Shown piece by piece: positions 5,417-11,382 of a stretch of DNA of 11,382 nt. The notes under the pieces were generated by a model. That model saw nothing but the letters and a program-made list of their open reading frames with translations, did not search any database and was not told the origin of the DNA. Within the stretch, counting starts at the first letter, position 1; each line of letters starts with the position of its first letter. The translations under genes and the position numbers were made by a program. Source of the stretch: Clostridia bacterium (GTDB lineage: Bacteria > Bacillota > Clostridia > Christensenellales > Aristaeellaceae); NCBI GenBank assembly GCA_016295665.1, contig JAEDKS010000069.1, positions 1-11,382 of the forward strand. The letters run 5' to 3'.

Positions 5417-8389
5417 TTATTTTCCGGGCTGATCGTTATCCACGACCATGAAGTTCTTCCGGCTCAGCCGGCGCCAGCGCAGATGCCGCCAGAGCAGAAG
5501 GACCAGCAGCAGGGCCGCGCCGGCATACGCGATGATGTTGACCGCCACAAAGGCGATGGAGAGCCACTGGGTCTGACCGGAGGAGGCGGCGACCTCGCGG
5601 TTCAGCGCCGCGGAGGCGTAGGCGTAGAGGATGTGCTTGGCGGCGGTTTTCATGGCGGTGATGCCGTCCTCGGTGTCCTGAATGTCGTCGCAGCGCACCC
5701 AGGCCAGGGTCTGGTTCGTGCCGAAGCTGGTGCCCAGCAGCATGTCCACGCCGCCGCACAGCGCGCGCACCGCGCCCATGGTGGAGGAGCCCGCCAGGTC
5801 GGTGTTGATGACGCCGTGGAAGCCCCACTCGCCGCGCACGATGCCGGTGATGAGGTTGAAGTCCGCGCCGTTCCACTGACCGTTCATGTACATGAAGGAG
5901 GTCATCAGGCCGGTCAGCTTGCCCTGCTTGGCGCCGATCTCGAAGGCGCGCAGGTACAGCTCACGGGCGGTCTGCTCGCTCATCCAGCAGTTCATGCCGC
6001 TGTTGCGGTTGGTCTCGATCTCGTTGAAGGCGAAGTGCTTGGCGTAGGTGTAGATGCCGCCGGTGAAGGCGCCGTAGGCCACCGCCGCGCCCATGGTGCC
6101 GGTGATGTAGGGATCCTCGGAGAAGTACTCGCCCGTGCGGCCCTCAAAGGGCGTGCGGTGCAGGTTCATGCCGGGGGCGTACCAGCCGTTGTTGCCGAAG
6201 GCGTTGCCCTCCTTCGCCACCGCCAGACCGAAGGACTCCACCAGCTCCTCGTTCCAGGTGGCGGCGATGATGGGCTCACAGCAGAAGCCCGTGGTCTCCT
6301 GCTCGATGTTCAGCGAGGCCTTCAGGAAGTTGGAGAAGCCCGTGGGGCCGTCGTAGTCCACCGCGGCCTCCTTGCCGATGGATTCGATGGCGATGGTGCC
6401 GTAGCCGCCCCGGGCGATCAGCTCCTCCAGCTCGTCGATGCTCATCTGGCTCAGCAGCGTCTCCCAGCGCGGGTCGTCGTAGGCCACGCTGCCCGTCAGC
6501 ACCCGCTCGCCGGTCAGGGGATCATCCCGGTAGAGGGGATTGCCGGCGGCATCGGTGGTGTACAGGTCGGCGAGGGTGTAGACGCGCTCCTGATCGAGGG
6601 CGGTGCCTGTGATTTCGGACACCTGGCTCAGGTGGTCGGTGTTGTAGTTGACGTAGGTCTTTTTGCCGTAGGTGTTGATCAGCACGTTGTAGAGCGGATC
6701 ATCCTCGGTCAGCACCACGTTGCCGTTGGAATTGGCCTCCCGGGAGATGGTCTCGGCGGCGTTTGCGAAGCCGCCTGCGCGGGAGAGCTGACGGAAGCCG
6801 GCGGTGGCATCGTTGGAGGCGATGCCGGTGTCGTTGGCGGTGGTTTCCAGCCGGTTCGCGGCCTGCACGACATCGGAGTCACGCTTCACGCCGCCGGCGT
6901 ACACGATGCCCGCCACGGGGAAGGACACGGTGCGGGACGCATCCTCGCCATAGACCTTCCAGGCATGGGCGCCGGTCTCACCGGAGGCCAGGTAGAAGCG
7001 GTAGTCGCCCGCCGTCAGCACATAGGCGCCCCGGCCCTCGTCCGCCGCGGCATCATAGCTTGCCAGATCCTCCTCCTTCACCGTCAGGGTCACGGTCTCG
7101 GAGGCCCCCGGCTTCAGCGCGGCGGTCTTGTCGTAGGCCACCAGCTCCACCTTCGCCATCTCCAGACCGCCGTTCGTGTAGGGCTTCTCGACGTACAGCT
7201 CGACCACGTCCTTGCCCTCCGCGCTGCCGGTGTTGGTGACCTTCACGGTGAAGGTGAACACGCCGCCGTCATGGGCGGTGGCGGTCAGCTCCTCGGTGAA
7301 GGTGGTGTAGGACAGGCCGTAGCCGAAGGGATAGGCCACCACGCCCTCGTAGCCCGTGCCCCACTCGTTGCTGACGCCGTCCCAGTAGCCCTCCGCGTCG
7401 GCGGTCTCGTACCAGCGGTAGCCCACATAGATGCCCTCGTTGTAGTTGGTGTAGGCACCCAGCGTCTTGCCCGCGTCGGAGACATACAGGCTGTCGGTGT
7501 TGATGGTGGTGTAGTAGGTGGAGCTGGTCTCCTGCTCATACATCCAGGTGTCCACCAGACGGCCGGAGGGGTTCGCCTGACCGGCGATCAGGTTCGCCAC
7601 GCCATAGGCGCCGTAGAGGCCCGTGCCGCCCATCCACAGGATGGCGTCCGCGTGGGCCATGACCGGGCCCAGCTCCATGACGTAGGCGCTGTTGATGAGC
7701 GCGATGACCGTGAAGCCCTCCGCGTCCAGCCGCTCCAGCAGCTTCTTCTCGTTCTCGCCCAGTTCGAGGGAGTTCACCTCGCCCCGGTCGCCGTCGGTGC
7801 CCTCGCCGCCGTTGGTGCCGAAGGTCACGATGGCGATGTCGGAGTAGGCCTTCGCGTCGGCAAAGGACTGCACCGCCTCGTACTGGGACAGCTCCAGCTC
7901 ATACTGACCCGCGACCCGGGCACCCACGGTGGCGTCGGTGGTGTAGGCCAGGGGGCTGGATTCCAGCAGGCCCCACAGGGTGGGGTTCACGGTGAAGCCC
8001 ACGCTCTCCAGCGCGGTTTTGAGGTCAACGCCCTGGGCACCGGTGGAGCCGGAGCCCGTGCCGCCCACATAGTGATGGGCTGACAGGATGCCGTAGACGT
8101 TGATCTGCCGGGTGGCGGCGGCGTTCAGCGGCAGCGCGCCGTCGTTCTTCAGCAGCACGGCGCCCTCCTCCTCCAGCGCGATGTTGACGGCCTTGGAGTT
8201 TGCCAGCGCCTCCTGCACATAGTCCTCCGGGGCGCGGGTGCGATCCGTCAGCGCGCCGTTGATAACCTGGCTGTAGGTGGGATAGAGGATGTCCGCCGCG
8301 ATGCCGATGACCAGCAGCACGGCGATGAAGGGCAGCAGCAGCAGGTATTTCCTGCCGCCCTTCCGGGTCGATCCGGCTTTCTTGCTCAT
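5417..8389 (-). CDS. GH3 family beta-glucosidase-type enzyme, permuted domain order, membrane helix at both ends
   Basis: GH3 enzymes remove terminal beta-linked sugars with retention. The 990-residue protein carries the usual parts in unusual order. First come a positively charged N-terminus and a membrane helix (about 15-35). Next is the GH3 C-terminal sandwich (about 65-285) with GAVLLKNDGALPL (76-88) and the loop GTNGGEGTDGDR (191-202), where E196 is the likely acid/base. A fibronectin-III-like domain (about 355-470) follows PFGYGLSYTTF. The catalytic barrel comes last (about 640-930), with NLHRTPFEGR (742-751), EYFSEDPY (754-761), KHFAFNEIETNR (784-795) and the nucleophile in GVINTDLAG, D864. 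A second membrane helix (about 941-967) ends in an Arg-rich tail. Positive charges outside both helices put the enzyme on the outer face. ATG 8389 follows AGGAGG (8395-8400). The stop lies 11 bp before the next gene, whose ribosome binding site overlaps it. Barrel-last GH3 enzymes are known from rumen Firmicutes. Sugar specificity (glucose, xylose or other) cannot be read here. Confidence 0.93.
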   Translation of the reverse strand: MSKKAGSTRKGGRKYLLLLPFIAVLLVIGIAADILYPTYSQVINGALTDRTRAPEDYVQEALANSKAVNIALEEEGAVLLKNDGALPLNAAATRQINVYGILSAHHYVGGTGSGSTGAQGVDLKTALESVGFTVNPTLWGLLESSPLAYTTDATVGARVAGQYELELSQYEAVQSFADAKAYSDIAIVTFGTNGGEGTDGDRGEVNSLELGENEKKLLERLDAEGFTVIALINSAYVMELGPVMAHADAILWMGGTGLYGAYGVANLIAGQANPSGRLVDTWMYEQETSSTYYTTINTDSLYVSDAGKTLGAYTNYNEGIYVGYRWYETADAEGYWDGVSNEWGTGYEGVVAYPFGYGLSYTTFTEELTATAHDGGVFTFTVKVTNTGSAEGKDVVELYVEKPYTNGGLEMAKVELVAYDKTAALKPGASETVTLTVKEEDLASYDAAADEGRGAYVLTAGDYRFYLASGETGAHAWKVYGEDASRTVSFPVAGIVYAGGVKRDSDVVQAANRLETTANDTGIASNDATAGFRQLSRAGGFANAAETISREANSNGNVVLTEDDPLYNVLINTYGKKTYVNYNTDHLSQVSEITGTALDQERVYTLADLYTTDAAGNPLYRDDPLTGERVLTGSVAYDDPRWETLLSQMSIDELEELIARGGYGTIAIESIGKEAAVDYDGPTGFSNFLKASLNIEQETTGFCCEPIIAATWNEELVESFGLAVAKEGNAFGNNGWYAPGMNLHRTPFEGRTGEYFSEDPYITGTMGAAVAYGAFTGGIYTYAKHFAFNEIETNRNSGMNCWMSEQTARELYLRAFEIGAKQGKLTGLMTSFMYMNGQWNGADFNLITGIVRGEWGFHGVINTDLAGSSTMGAVRALCGGVDMLLGTSFGTNQTLAWVRCDDIQDTEDGITAMKTAAKHILYAYASAALNREVAASSGQTQWLSIAFVAVNIIAYAGAALLLVLLLWRHLRWRRLSRKNFMVVDNDQPGK

Positions 8390-8433
8390 GCTTGACCTCC
8401 TGTGCTTTTGCCATGTCAGAATGCCATGGGAGT

Positions 8434-8463
8434 CTGCGCCTGAATCTGTTCTCTCAGGCGCAG
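8434..8463 (-). other. Intercistronic hairpin between the tannase-like and GH3 genes
   Basis: A perfect 10-bp inverted repeat, CTGCGCCTGA (8434-8443) with TCAGGCGCAG (8454-8463), and a 10-base loop in the 87-bp gap between the two genes. No T-run follows on the - strand, so it is unlikely to be a full terminator. It more likely marks a processing or stabilising element that sets the ratio of the two products. No promoter for the GH3 gene was recognised in this gap. Confidence 0.7.
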
Positions 8464-8476
8464 CCCCGGATGATGG

Positions 8477-9955
8477 TTACGGGCAGATGCGCTTCACCCA
8501 GTCCAGAAGTCCGGTGGGGGTGTCGCAGTCGTTGTGGCCCCAGCCCCACATCAGGTTGAACTCCGCGTCGGAGCCGTTCTTCTCCAGCAGCAGCGCCAGC
8601 ATGGCACAGACCGCCGGGGAGGTGTCCGCGTCGGAGACGCCGATGTTGATGCGGAAGTTGGGGGCCACGTTGCTCTCCGCCTCTCCGGTGAGGAAGGCGA
8701 GGGCGTTCAGGTAGGTGTTCCACGCCACGACCTCCGGGTCATGGCTGCCCTCGTAGAAGGCGTCGTAGTACAGGGCATACTCCTCGGGGAATTCGTCCTT
8801 CAACTCCGCGATCATCTCCGCGATGCGCTGGTTGAAGTGGCGCACGGAGTCGGGGTCGCCGGAGGCGCTGCCCTGCACGCCGTAGATTTCGTTGTCCGTG
8901 CCCAGGGGCTCCAGCGCGTCCTCCGCGCCCGCCCGGGCGTAGGTGGCGATGCCCTTGTAGTCCGTCTCGAAGCGGGCGGCATAGTCCTCGAAGGCGGCCT
9001 CGTAGCGCGCCGCCAGCCAGTCGTAGAAGCTGCCGGACTTGCTGCCGTCCTCGGGCACGGTCAGGGGCTGACCGTTTTCATCGGTCAGCCCCTGGGCGTT
9101 GAAGTAGACCGCAAACTCCTCCCGGAGCTTGACGCTCAGGGCCTTCTGGAAGTCGCTCAGCCCCGTGGTGTCCTCCCAGAACATCCACTCGTAGGCGTAG
9201 TCGGCGTGGGCCAGGTCGGTGATGGGGCAGTAGGCCATGGTGCCATACACGTCGTCCGTCTCGTCCATGACCGCGCCCATGGCCTCCAGATAGGGCTCGT
9301 AGTAGTCATTGTTGCCCGACGCGCCCAGCAGCGCGCTCATGGCGCCGCCGGAGCTGGTGCCCACGGAGATGATGCGGCTGCTGTCGCCGGGAATCACCGC
9401 GTCGTTGTGCTTCAGGAACCGGACGCCCGCCTTCAGGTCAGCGATGGCGACCGGGCCGCGCCCGATGACGCTGCCGTCCTCGGTGGTGGTCTGCTTGCCG
9501 CGCTCACCCACCATGCACACCACCACGCCCTCGGCGATCATGTTCAGTACCCAGCCCTTCTGGGTGGAGCGGGTGGACTGGCCCGCGATGCCGAAGGGCA
9601 CCATGCCCACATAGGAGCCGTGGCTGTTCCAGTAGATGATGGGCGCGGTCTGCGCGGTGTAGCTGCCGACCTGGGCGTCCGGGTTGAGGGTGCCGTCCTC
9701 GTTCAGGTAGGCGAGGGGCACATACAGCGCCAGGGACTGCTGTGCGCTGTGGGTGGGGTTGGCGCAGTAGACCGCGGAGGCGGTCCAGTAGCTGACGCCG
9801 AATTTGGAGTTCTTCTTCTGCACCCATTCGGCCTGGTCCTTGAATTCCAGACTGAACACCTTCGGGGCGCTTTCCTCCGCCTCCTCGGCGAGGGCGGCGG
9901 GCAGGGCGGTGAGGAGCAGACACAGGGACAGGAGCAGCGCGACGCAGCGCTTCAT
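8477..9955 (-). CDS. Secreted tannase-like (subtype B) carboxylesterase
   Basis: The 492-residue protein begins with a clear signal peptide (cleavage likely after ALA-23) and is predicted to be secreted. The middle segment, with IADLKAGVRFLKHNDAVIPG (171-190), the elbow SVGTSSGGAMSALLGASG (197-214; nucleophile S201) and YCPITDLAHADYAYEW (242-257), closely resembles bacterial subtype B tannases, which hydrolyse galloyl esters. The likely acid is D442 in GVSDADTS and the likely base H474 in GWGHND. Their 32-residue spacing matches the triad I recall for Lactobacillus plantarum tannase. Between them, about 255-400 forms a lid-like insertion. The start is ATG 9955; its ribosome binding site is weak (GGAAAGGA at 9969-9976, 13 bases away), and a strong terminator lies only about 50 bp upstream, so expression probably relies on read-through. 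It is the first gene of the tannase/GH3/esterase unit. Feruloyl or other aryl-ester specificity is equally possible. Confidence 0.8.
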   Translation of the reverse strand: MKRCVALLLSLCLLLTALPAALAEEAEESAPKVFSLEFKDQAEWVQKKNSKFGVSYWTASAVYCANPTHSAQQSLALYVPLAYLNEDGTLNPDAQVGSYTAQTAPIIYWNSHGSYVGMVPFGIAGQSTRSTQKGWVLNMIAEGVVVCMVGERGKQTTTEDGSVIGRGPVAIADLKAGVRFLKHNDAVIPGDSSRIISVGTSSGGAMSALLGASGNNDYYEPYLEAMGAVMDETDDVYGTMAYCPITDLAHADYAYEWMFWEDTTGLSDFQKALSVKLREEFAVYFNAQGLTDENGQPLTVPEDGSKSGSFYDWLAARYEAAFEDYAARFETDYKGIATYARAGAEDALEPLGTDNEIYGVQGSASGDPDSVRHFNQRIAEMIAELKDEFPEEYALYYDAFYEGSHDPEVVAWNTYLNALAFLTGEAESNVAPNFRINIGVSDADTSPAVCAMLALLLEKNGSDAEFNLMWGWGHNDCDTPTGLLDWVKRICP

Positions 9956-9979
9956 GGGAGATGCACCATCCTTTCCGGT

Positions 9980-9996
9980 GGGGGAGAGGAGCCCCC
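9980..9996 (-). other. Leader hairpin just upstream of the tannase-like gene
   Basis: GGGGG (9980-9984) and CCCCC (9992-9996) form a 5-bp all-GC stem with a 7-base loop. On the mRNA it sits between the upstream terminator and the weak ribosome binding site of the tannase-like gene. It has no T-run. It could insulate the ribosome binding site from the terminator stem; no specific function can be assigned. Confidence 0.4.
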
Positions 9997-10004
9997 TTCC
10001 TCCG

Positions 10005-10042
10005 AAAAAGGCCGGAGAAACGAGGAGCCTCGTTCTCCGGCC
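10005..10042 (-). terminator. Strong rho-independent terminator after the small secreted protein gene
   Basis: On the - strand the arm at 10028-10042 (GGCCGGAGAACGAGG) pairs with the arm at 10010-10025 (CCTCGTTTCTCCGGCC), with a single bulged base and a tiny loop. It is directly followed by five T residues (10005-10009). It begins 24 bp past the TAA at 10067 and lies about 50 bp before the next start codon, so it divides the locus into two expression levels. Confidence 0.9.
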
Positions 10043-10066
10043 TTGCCTGGGAGTCTGATGGGAGAA

Positions 10067-10699
10067 TTACAGCCACTCGATGTCGTCGATGGACTCGATC
10101 ACGCCGTCGCTGACATAGAAGGTGGCGCCGCCGAACACGGTATCAATCAGCTTGGAGCCGATGATCTTCTTGCCGTCCTCGCCGTTGCCCTCGGAGTCCA
10201 CGGAGAAGCCGGACTCGGGCACGGACATGGAATCCATGGCCTTCTGCTCCTCGGAGCAGGTGATGTCGCCGTCCACGGTGACCAGCACGTAGGTGGGCTG
10301 GGCCAGCTTGTAGCCGCCGTCAACCGCCTCGCAGGTGCCCTGGAAGCTGTAGGTCAGGTCGCCAGCGCCCATGTAGTCAGCGCCCGCGCCGATGATGTGG
10401 GCGATCAGATCCAGGGTGTAGGCATCGCCGTCCACGGTCAGGTTCGGGGTGTAGCTCAGGCCCGCGCCGGCCAGGTTGCCGTCAGCGTCGAGCTGCAGCT
10501 TCTTCATGCCCCAGTTGTCCAGGTTGACCATGCCGACACCGGCCTCATCGCCGAAGGAATTCACGGCGACGAAGCAGTAGTCCCACTCGGTCAGGCTGTC
10601 GAAATCGACGGTGTACACCTCCGGCTCGGCGAAGGCGGTGAGGGTGAAGCACATGGTCAGCACCAGCACCAGGGAGAGGATCGCGGAAAGCTTTTTCAT
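10067..10699 (-). CDS. Small secreted acidic protein of unknown function
   Basis: This 210-residue protein is not recognised. It starts with a textbook signal peptide (MKK, hydrophobic core, AFA-24 cleavage) and has no lipobox, LPxTG motif or further membrane helix, so it should be released from the cell or held non-covalently. The mature part is rich in Asp, Glu, Gly and Thr, with strand-like alternation (for example YTVDFDSLTEW, PTYVLVTVDGD, GGATFYVSDGVIES), suggesting a beta-rich fold. Three mature cysteines are present (C42, C123, C148). Its first mature residues, PEVYTVDFDSLTEW, resemble the start of the mature tannase-like neighbour, PKVFSLEFKDQAEW. ATG 10699 follows AAGGAGG (10708-10714) with 8-base spacing, a strong site. 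A strong terminator follows at once, so it may be made at higher level than the enzymes downstream. A binding or accessory protein for the neighbouring hydrolases is possible but unproven. Confidence 0.88.
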   Translation of the reverse strand: MKKLSAILSLVLVLTMCFTLTAFAEPEVYTVDFDSLTEWDYCFVAVNSFGDEAGVGMVNLDNWGMKKLQLDADGNLAGAGLSYTPNLTVDGDAYTLDLIAHIIGAGADYMGAGDLTYSFQGTCEAVDGGYKLAQPTYVLVTVDGDITCSEEQKAMDSMSVPESGFSVDSEGNGEDGKKIIGSKLIDTVFGGATFYVSDGVIESIDDIEWL

Positions 10700-10794
10700 G
10701 GTGTATTCCTCCTTCTTGACTGCTCTGGATGTAGGTAGCGGTCATTTGTTGTCCATATCTTACGGTTTTTTTTCACCGCAGGACACAATACGAT

Positions 10795-10823
10795 TTGCCC
10801 AACTGGGCTTTTCTGTTGCCCAA
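10795..10823 (-). promoter_or_regulatory. Two TTGCCCAA direct repeats, 21 bp apart, upstream of the small secreted protein gene
   Basis: The octamer TTGCCCAA occurs at 10795-10802 and 10816-10823, 21 bp start to start, or two helical turns, so both copies face the same side of the DNA. Between them GGGC (10805-10808) can pair with the GCCC of either copy, giving two mutually exclusive short hairpins. The region lies in the 137-bp gap ahead of the small secreted protein gene, where no convincing -35/-10 pair could be fixed (TAAGAT near 10757 is the best -10 guess). It may be an activator or repressor site; an RNA switch or chance repeat is also possible. Confidence 0.35.
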
Positions 10824-10836
10824 GTGGTCACCGCCC

Positions 10837-11382
10837 TCAGCGGGACTGGGCCAGGAGCCAGGTGTAGAGGGCGTCGATGGCGTAGGCGTACTTGAAGCTC
10901 TGCATATGCTCCGCCGCGCCCTCGCCGGTGGAGGTCAGCTGGGTGAAGCCCAGGAGGTTCTGGGGATAGCCCTGATCCAGCACGGCCTGCACGGTCGCGT
11001 TCAGATCCTCGGCCTTGTGATCCAGACCGTAGCCCTTGCCGTAGGCGATGCCCCGTTCGATCAGCACCTGCTCCACCGCGTCCTGCCCGTAGGGGGCCTT
11101 CATGTCCAGACGGGAGGTGATGTAGATGAACTTCTGGTCGGCGAAGGCCGCCTCCGCCAGCAGCGCGTTGTACATCTCATCGCCCACCTCGCTGCCGGGC
11201 TGGCAGCCCACATAGACCGTGGCGGCGAACTTGTCGGGCCAGGCGGTGTTCAGCGCGAAGTCCAGAATGCCGCCCATGGACTGGCCCGTCAGGTACAGCC
11301 GGTCCTCGTCCAGCCCAAGGCGCGCCACCACGCTGTCAATCAACGGCACGATCTGCCCGGGCTCGGTGGCGGGGTCGCGGAC
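10837..11382 (-). CDS. Esterase of the alpha/beta-hydrolase fold, C-terminal part (5' end outside window)
   Basis: The frame is open to the window edge, so 181 C-terminal residues of a longer protein are seen. The GTG at 11349 is internal, since coding resemblance continues upstream of it. The nucleophile elbow LYLTGQSMGG (S35 from the edge) and FIYITSRLDMKAPYG, likely near the acid, are visible. H159 in AAEHMQSFKYAY is the probable catalytic His, followed by a closing helix (ALYTWLLAQ). The pattern resembles secreted esterases and polyhydroxybutyrate-depolymerase-like hydrolases. It is a paralogue of the 717-residue esterase at the other end of the locus: compare LGLDEDRLYLTGQSMGGI with its YHVDPDHVYGTGQSVGGM. 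By analogy the missing N-terminus probably holds a signal peptide and an Ig-like domain. It is the most upstream gene seen in the cluster; no terminator with a T-run separates it from the next gene. Substrate unknown. Confidence 0.85.
   Translation of the reverse strand, partial: VRDPATEPGQIVPLIDSVVARLGLDEDRLYLTGQSMGGILDFALNTAWPDKFAATVYVGCQPGSEVGDEMYNALLAEAAFADQKFIYITSRLDMKAPYGQDAVEQVLIERGIAYGKGYGLDHKAEDLNATVQAVLDQGYPQNLLGFTQLTSTGEGAAEHMQSFKYAYAIDALYTWLLAQSR

Noticed and set aside
3633..8083. Long + strand open frames antisense to the 717-residue esterase and the GH3 gene
   Set aside because: They show the same low-complexity Val/Leu/Gly/Gln/His composition and no motif, while the opposite strand encodes complete, motif-bearing proteins with ribosome binding sites.
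8534..10738. Long + strand open frame spanning the tannase-like and small secreted protein genes in antisense
   Set aside because: It crosses two genes and a terminator hairpin, has antisense-like composition, and has no ribosome binding site or family resemblance.
10797..10812. Terminator-like GCCC-AACT-GGGC-TTTT on the + strand
   Set aside because: The stem is only 4 bp and no + strand gene precedes it; on the - strand, where the genes lie, no T-run follows.
11347..11349. GTG as the start of the last esterase gene
   Set aside because: The frame stays open to the edge, and a hydrolase core needs roughly 100 more residues before the GQSMGG elbow, so this GTG is internal.

Overview
The window looks like a piece of a high-GC Firmicutes (Clostridia-type) chromosome, probably from an uncultured gut or rumen anaerobe. 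Four things point that way: a perfect CIRCE heat-shock operator, strong AGGAGG ribosome binding sites, DUF1292 proteins (a family typical of Firmicutes), and an HtpG with clostridial-looking sequence. The strong GC bias opens long antisense frames across most genes; these are not genes. This placement comes from sequence features alone and is not tied to a named species.

Layout. Bases 1-965 (+ strand) hold the 3' end of an NADP-type isocitrate dehydrogenase gene that runs in frame into a DUF1292 domain. A second, free-standing DUF1292 gene follows with a 1-nt stop/start overlap. A bidirectional rho-independent terminator (993-1036) separates this unit from everything to its right, which is all on the - strand. 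htpG (Hsp90) occupies 1057-2949. It has its own promoter (TGn-extended -10, 17-bp spacer) and a perfect CIRCE element directly upstream of the -35. Hairpins at 3161-3246 end the operon lying upstream.

From 11382 down to 3252 (- strand) lies a locus for secreted or surface carbohydrate and ester hydrolysis. In transcription order it holds: the C-terminal part of an alpha/beta-hydrolase esterase (cut by the window edge); a 210-aa secreted acidic protein of unknown function, followed by a strong terminator; a secreted tannase-like carboxylesterase; a domain-permuted GH3 beta-glucosidase-type enzyme with a membrane helix at each end; and a 717-aa secreted esterase-like protein with Ig-like domains on both sides of its hydrolase core. 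The GH3 and last esterase genes are 11 bp apart and translationally linked.

How they may work together (inference): the esterases would remove acyl groups (galloyl, feruloyl, acetyl or similar) from plant glycosides or glycans outside the cell, and the membrane-held GH3 would release glucose or a similar sugar next to the membrane. Tannase-like plus GH3 is consistent with breakdown of gallotannins or other acylated glucosides, but the substrate cannot be read from sequence. The terminator ahead of the tannase-like gene suggests that the small secreted protein is made in excess of the enzymes.

No tRNA, rRNA, CRISPR array, transposase or phage gene was recognised. No stretch longer than 300 bp lacks a gene.
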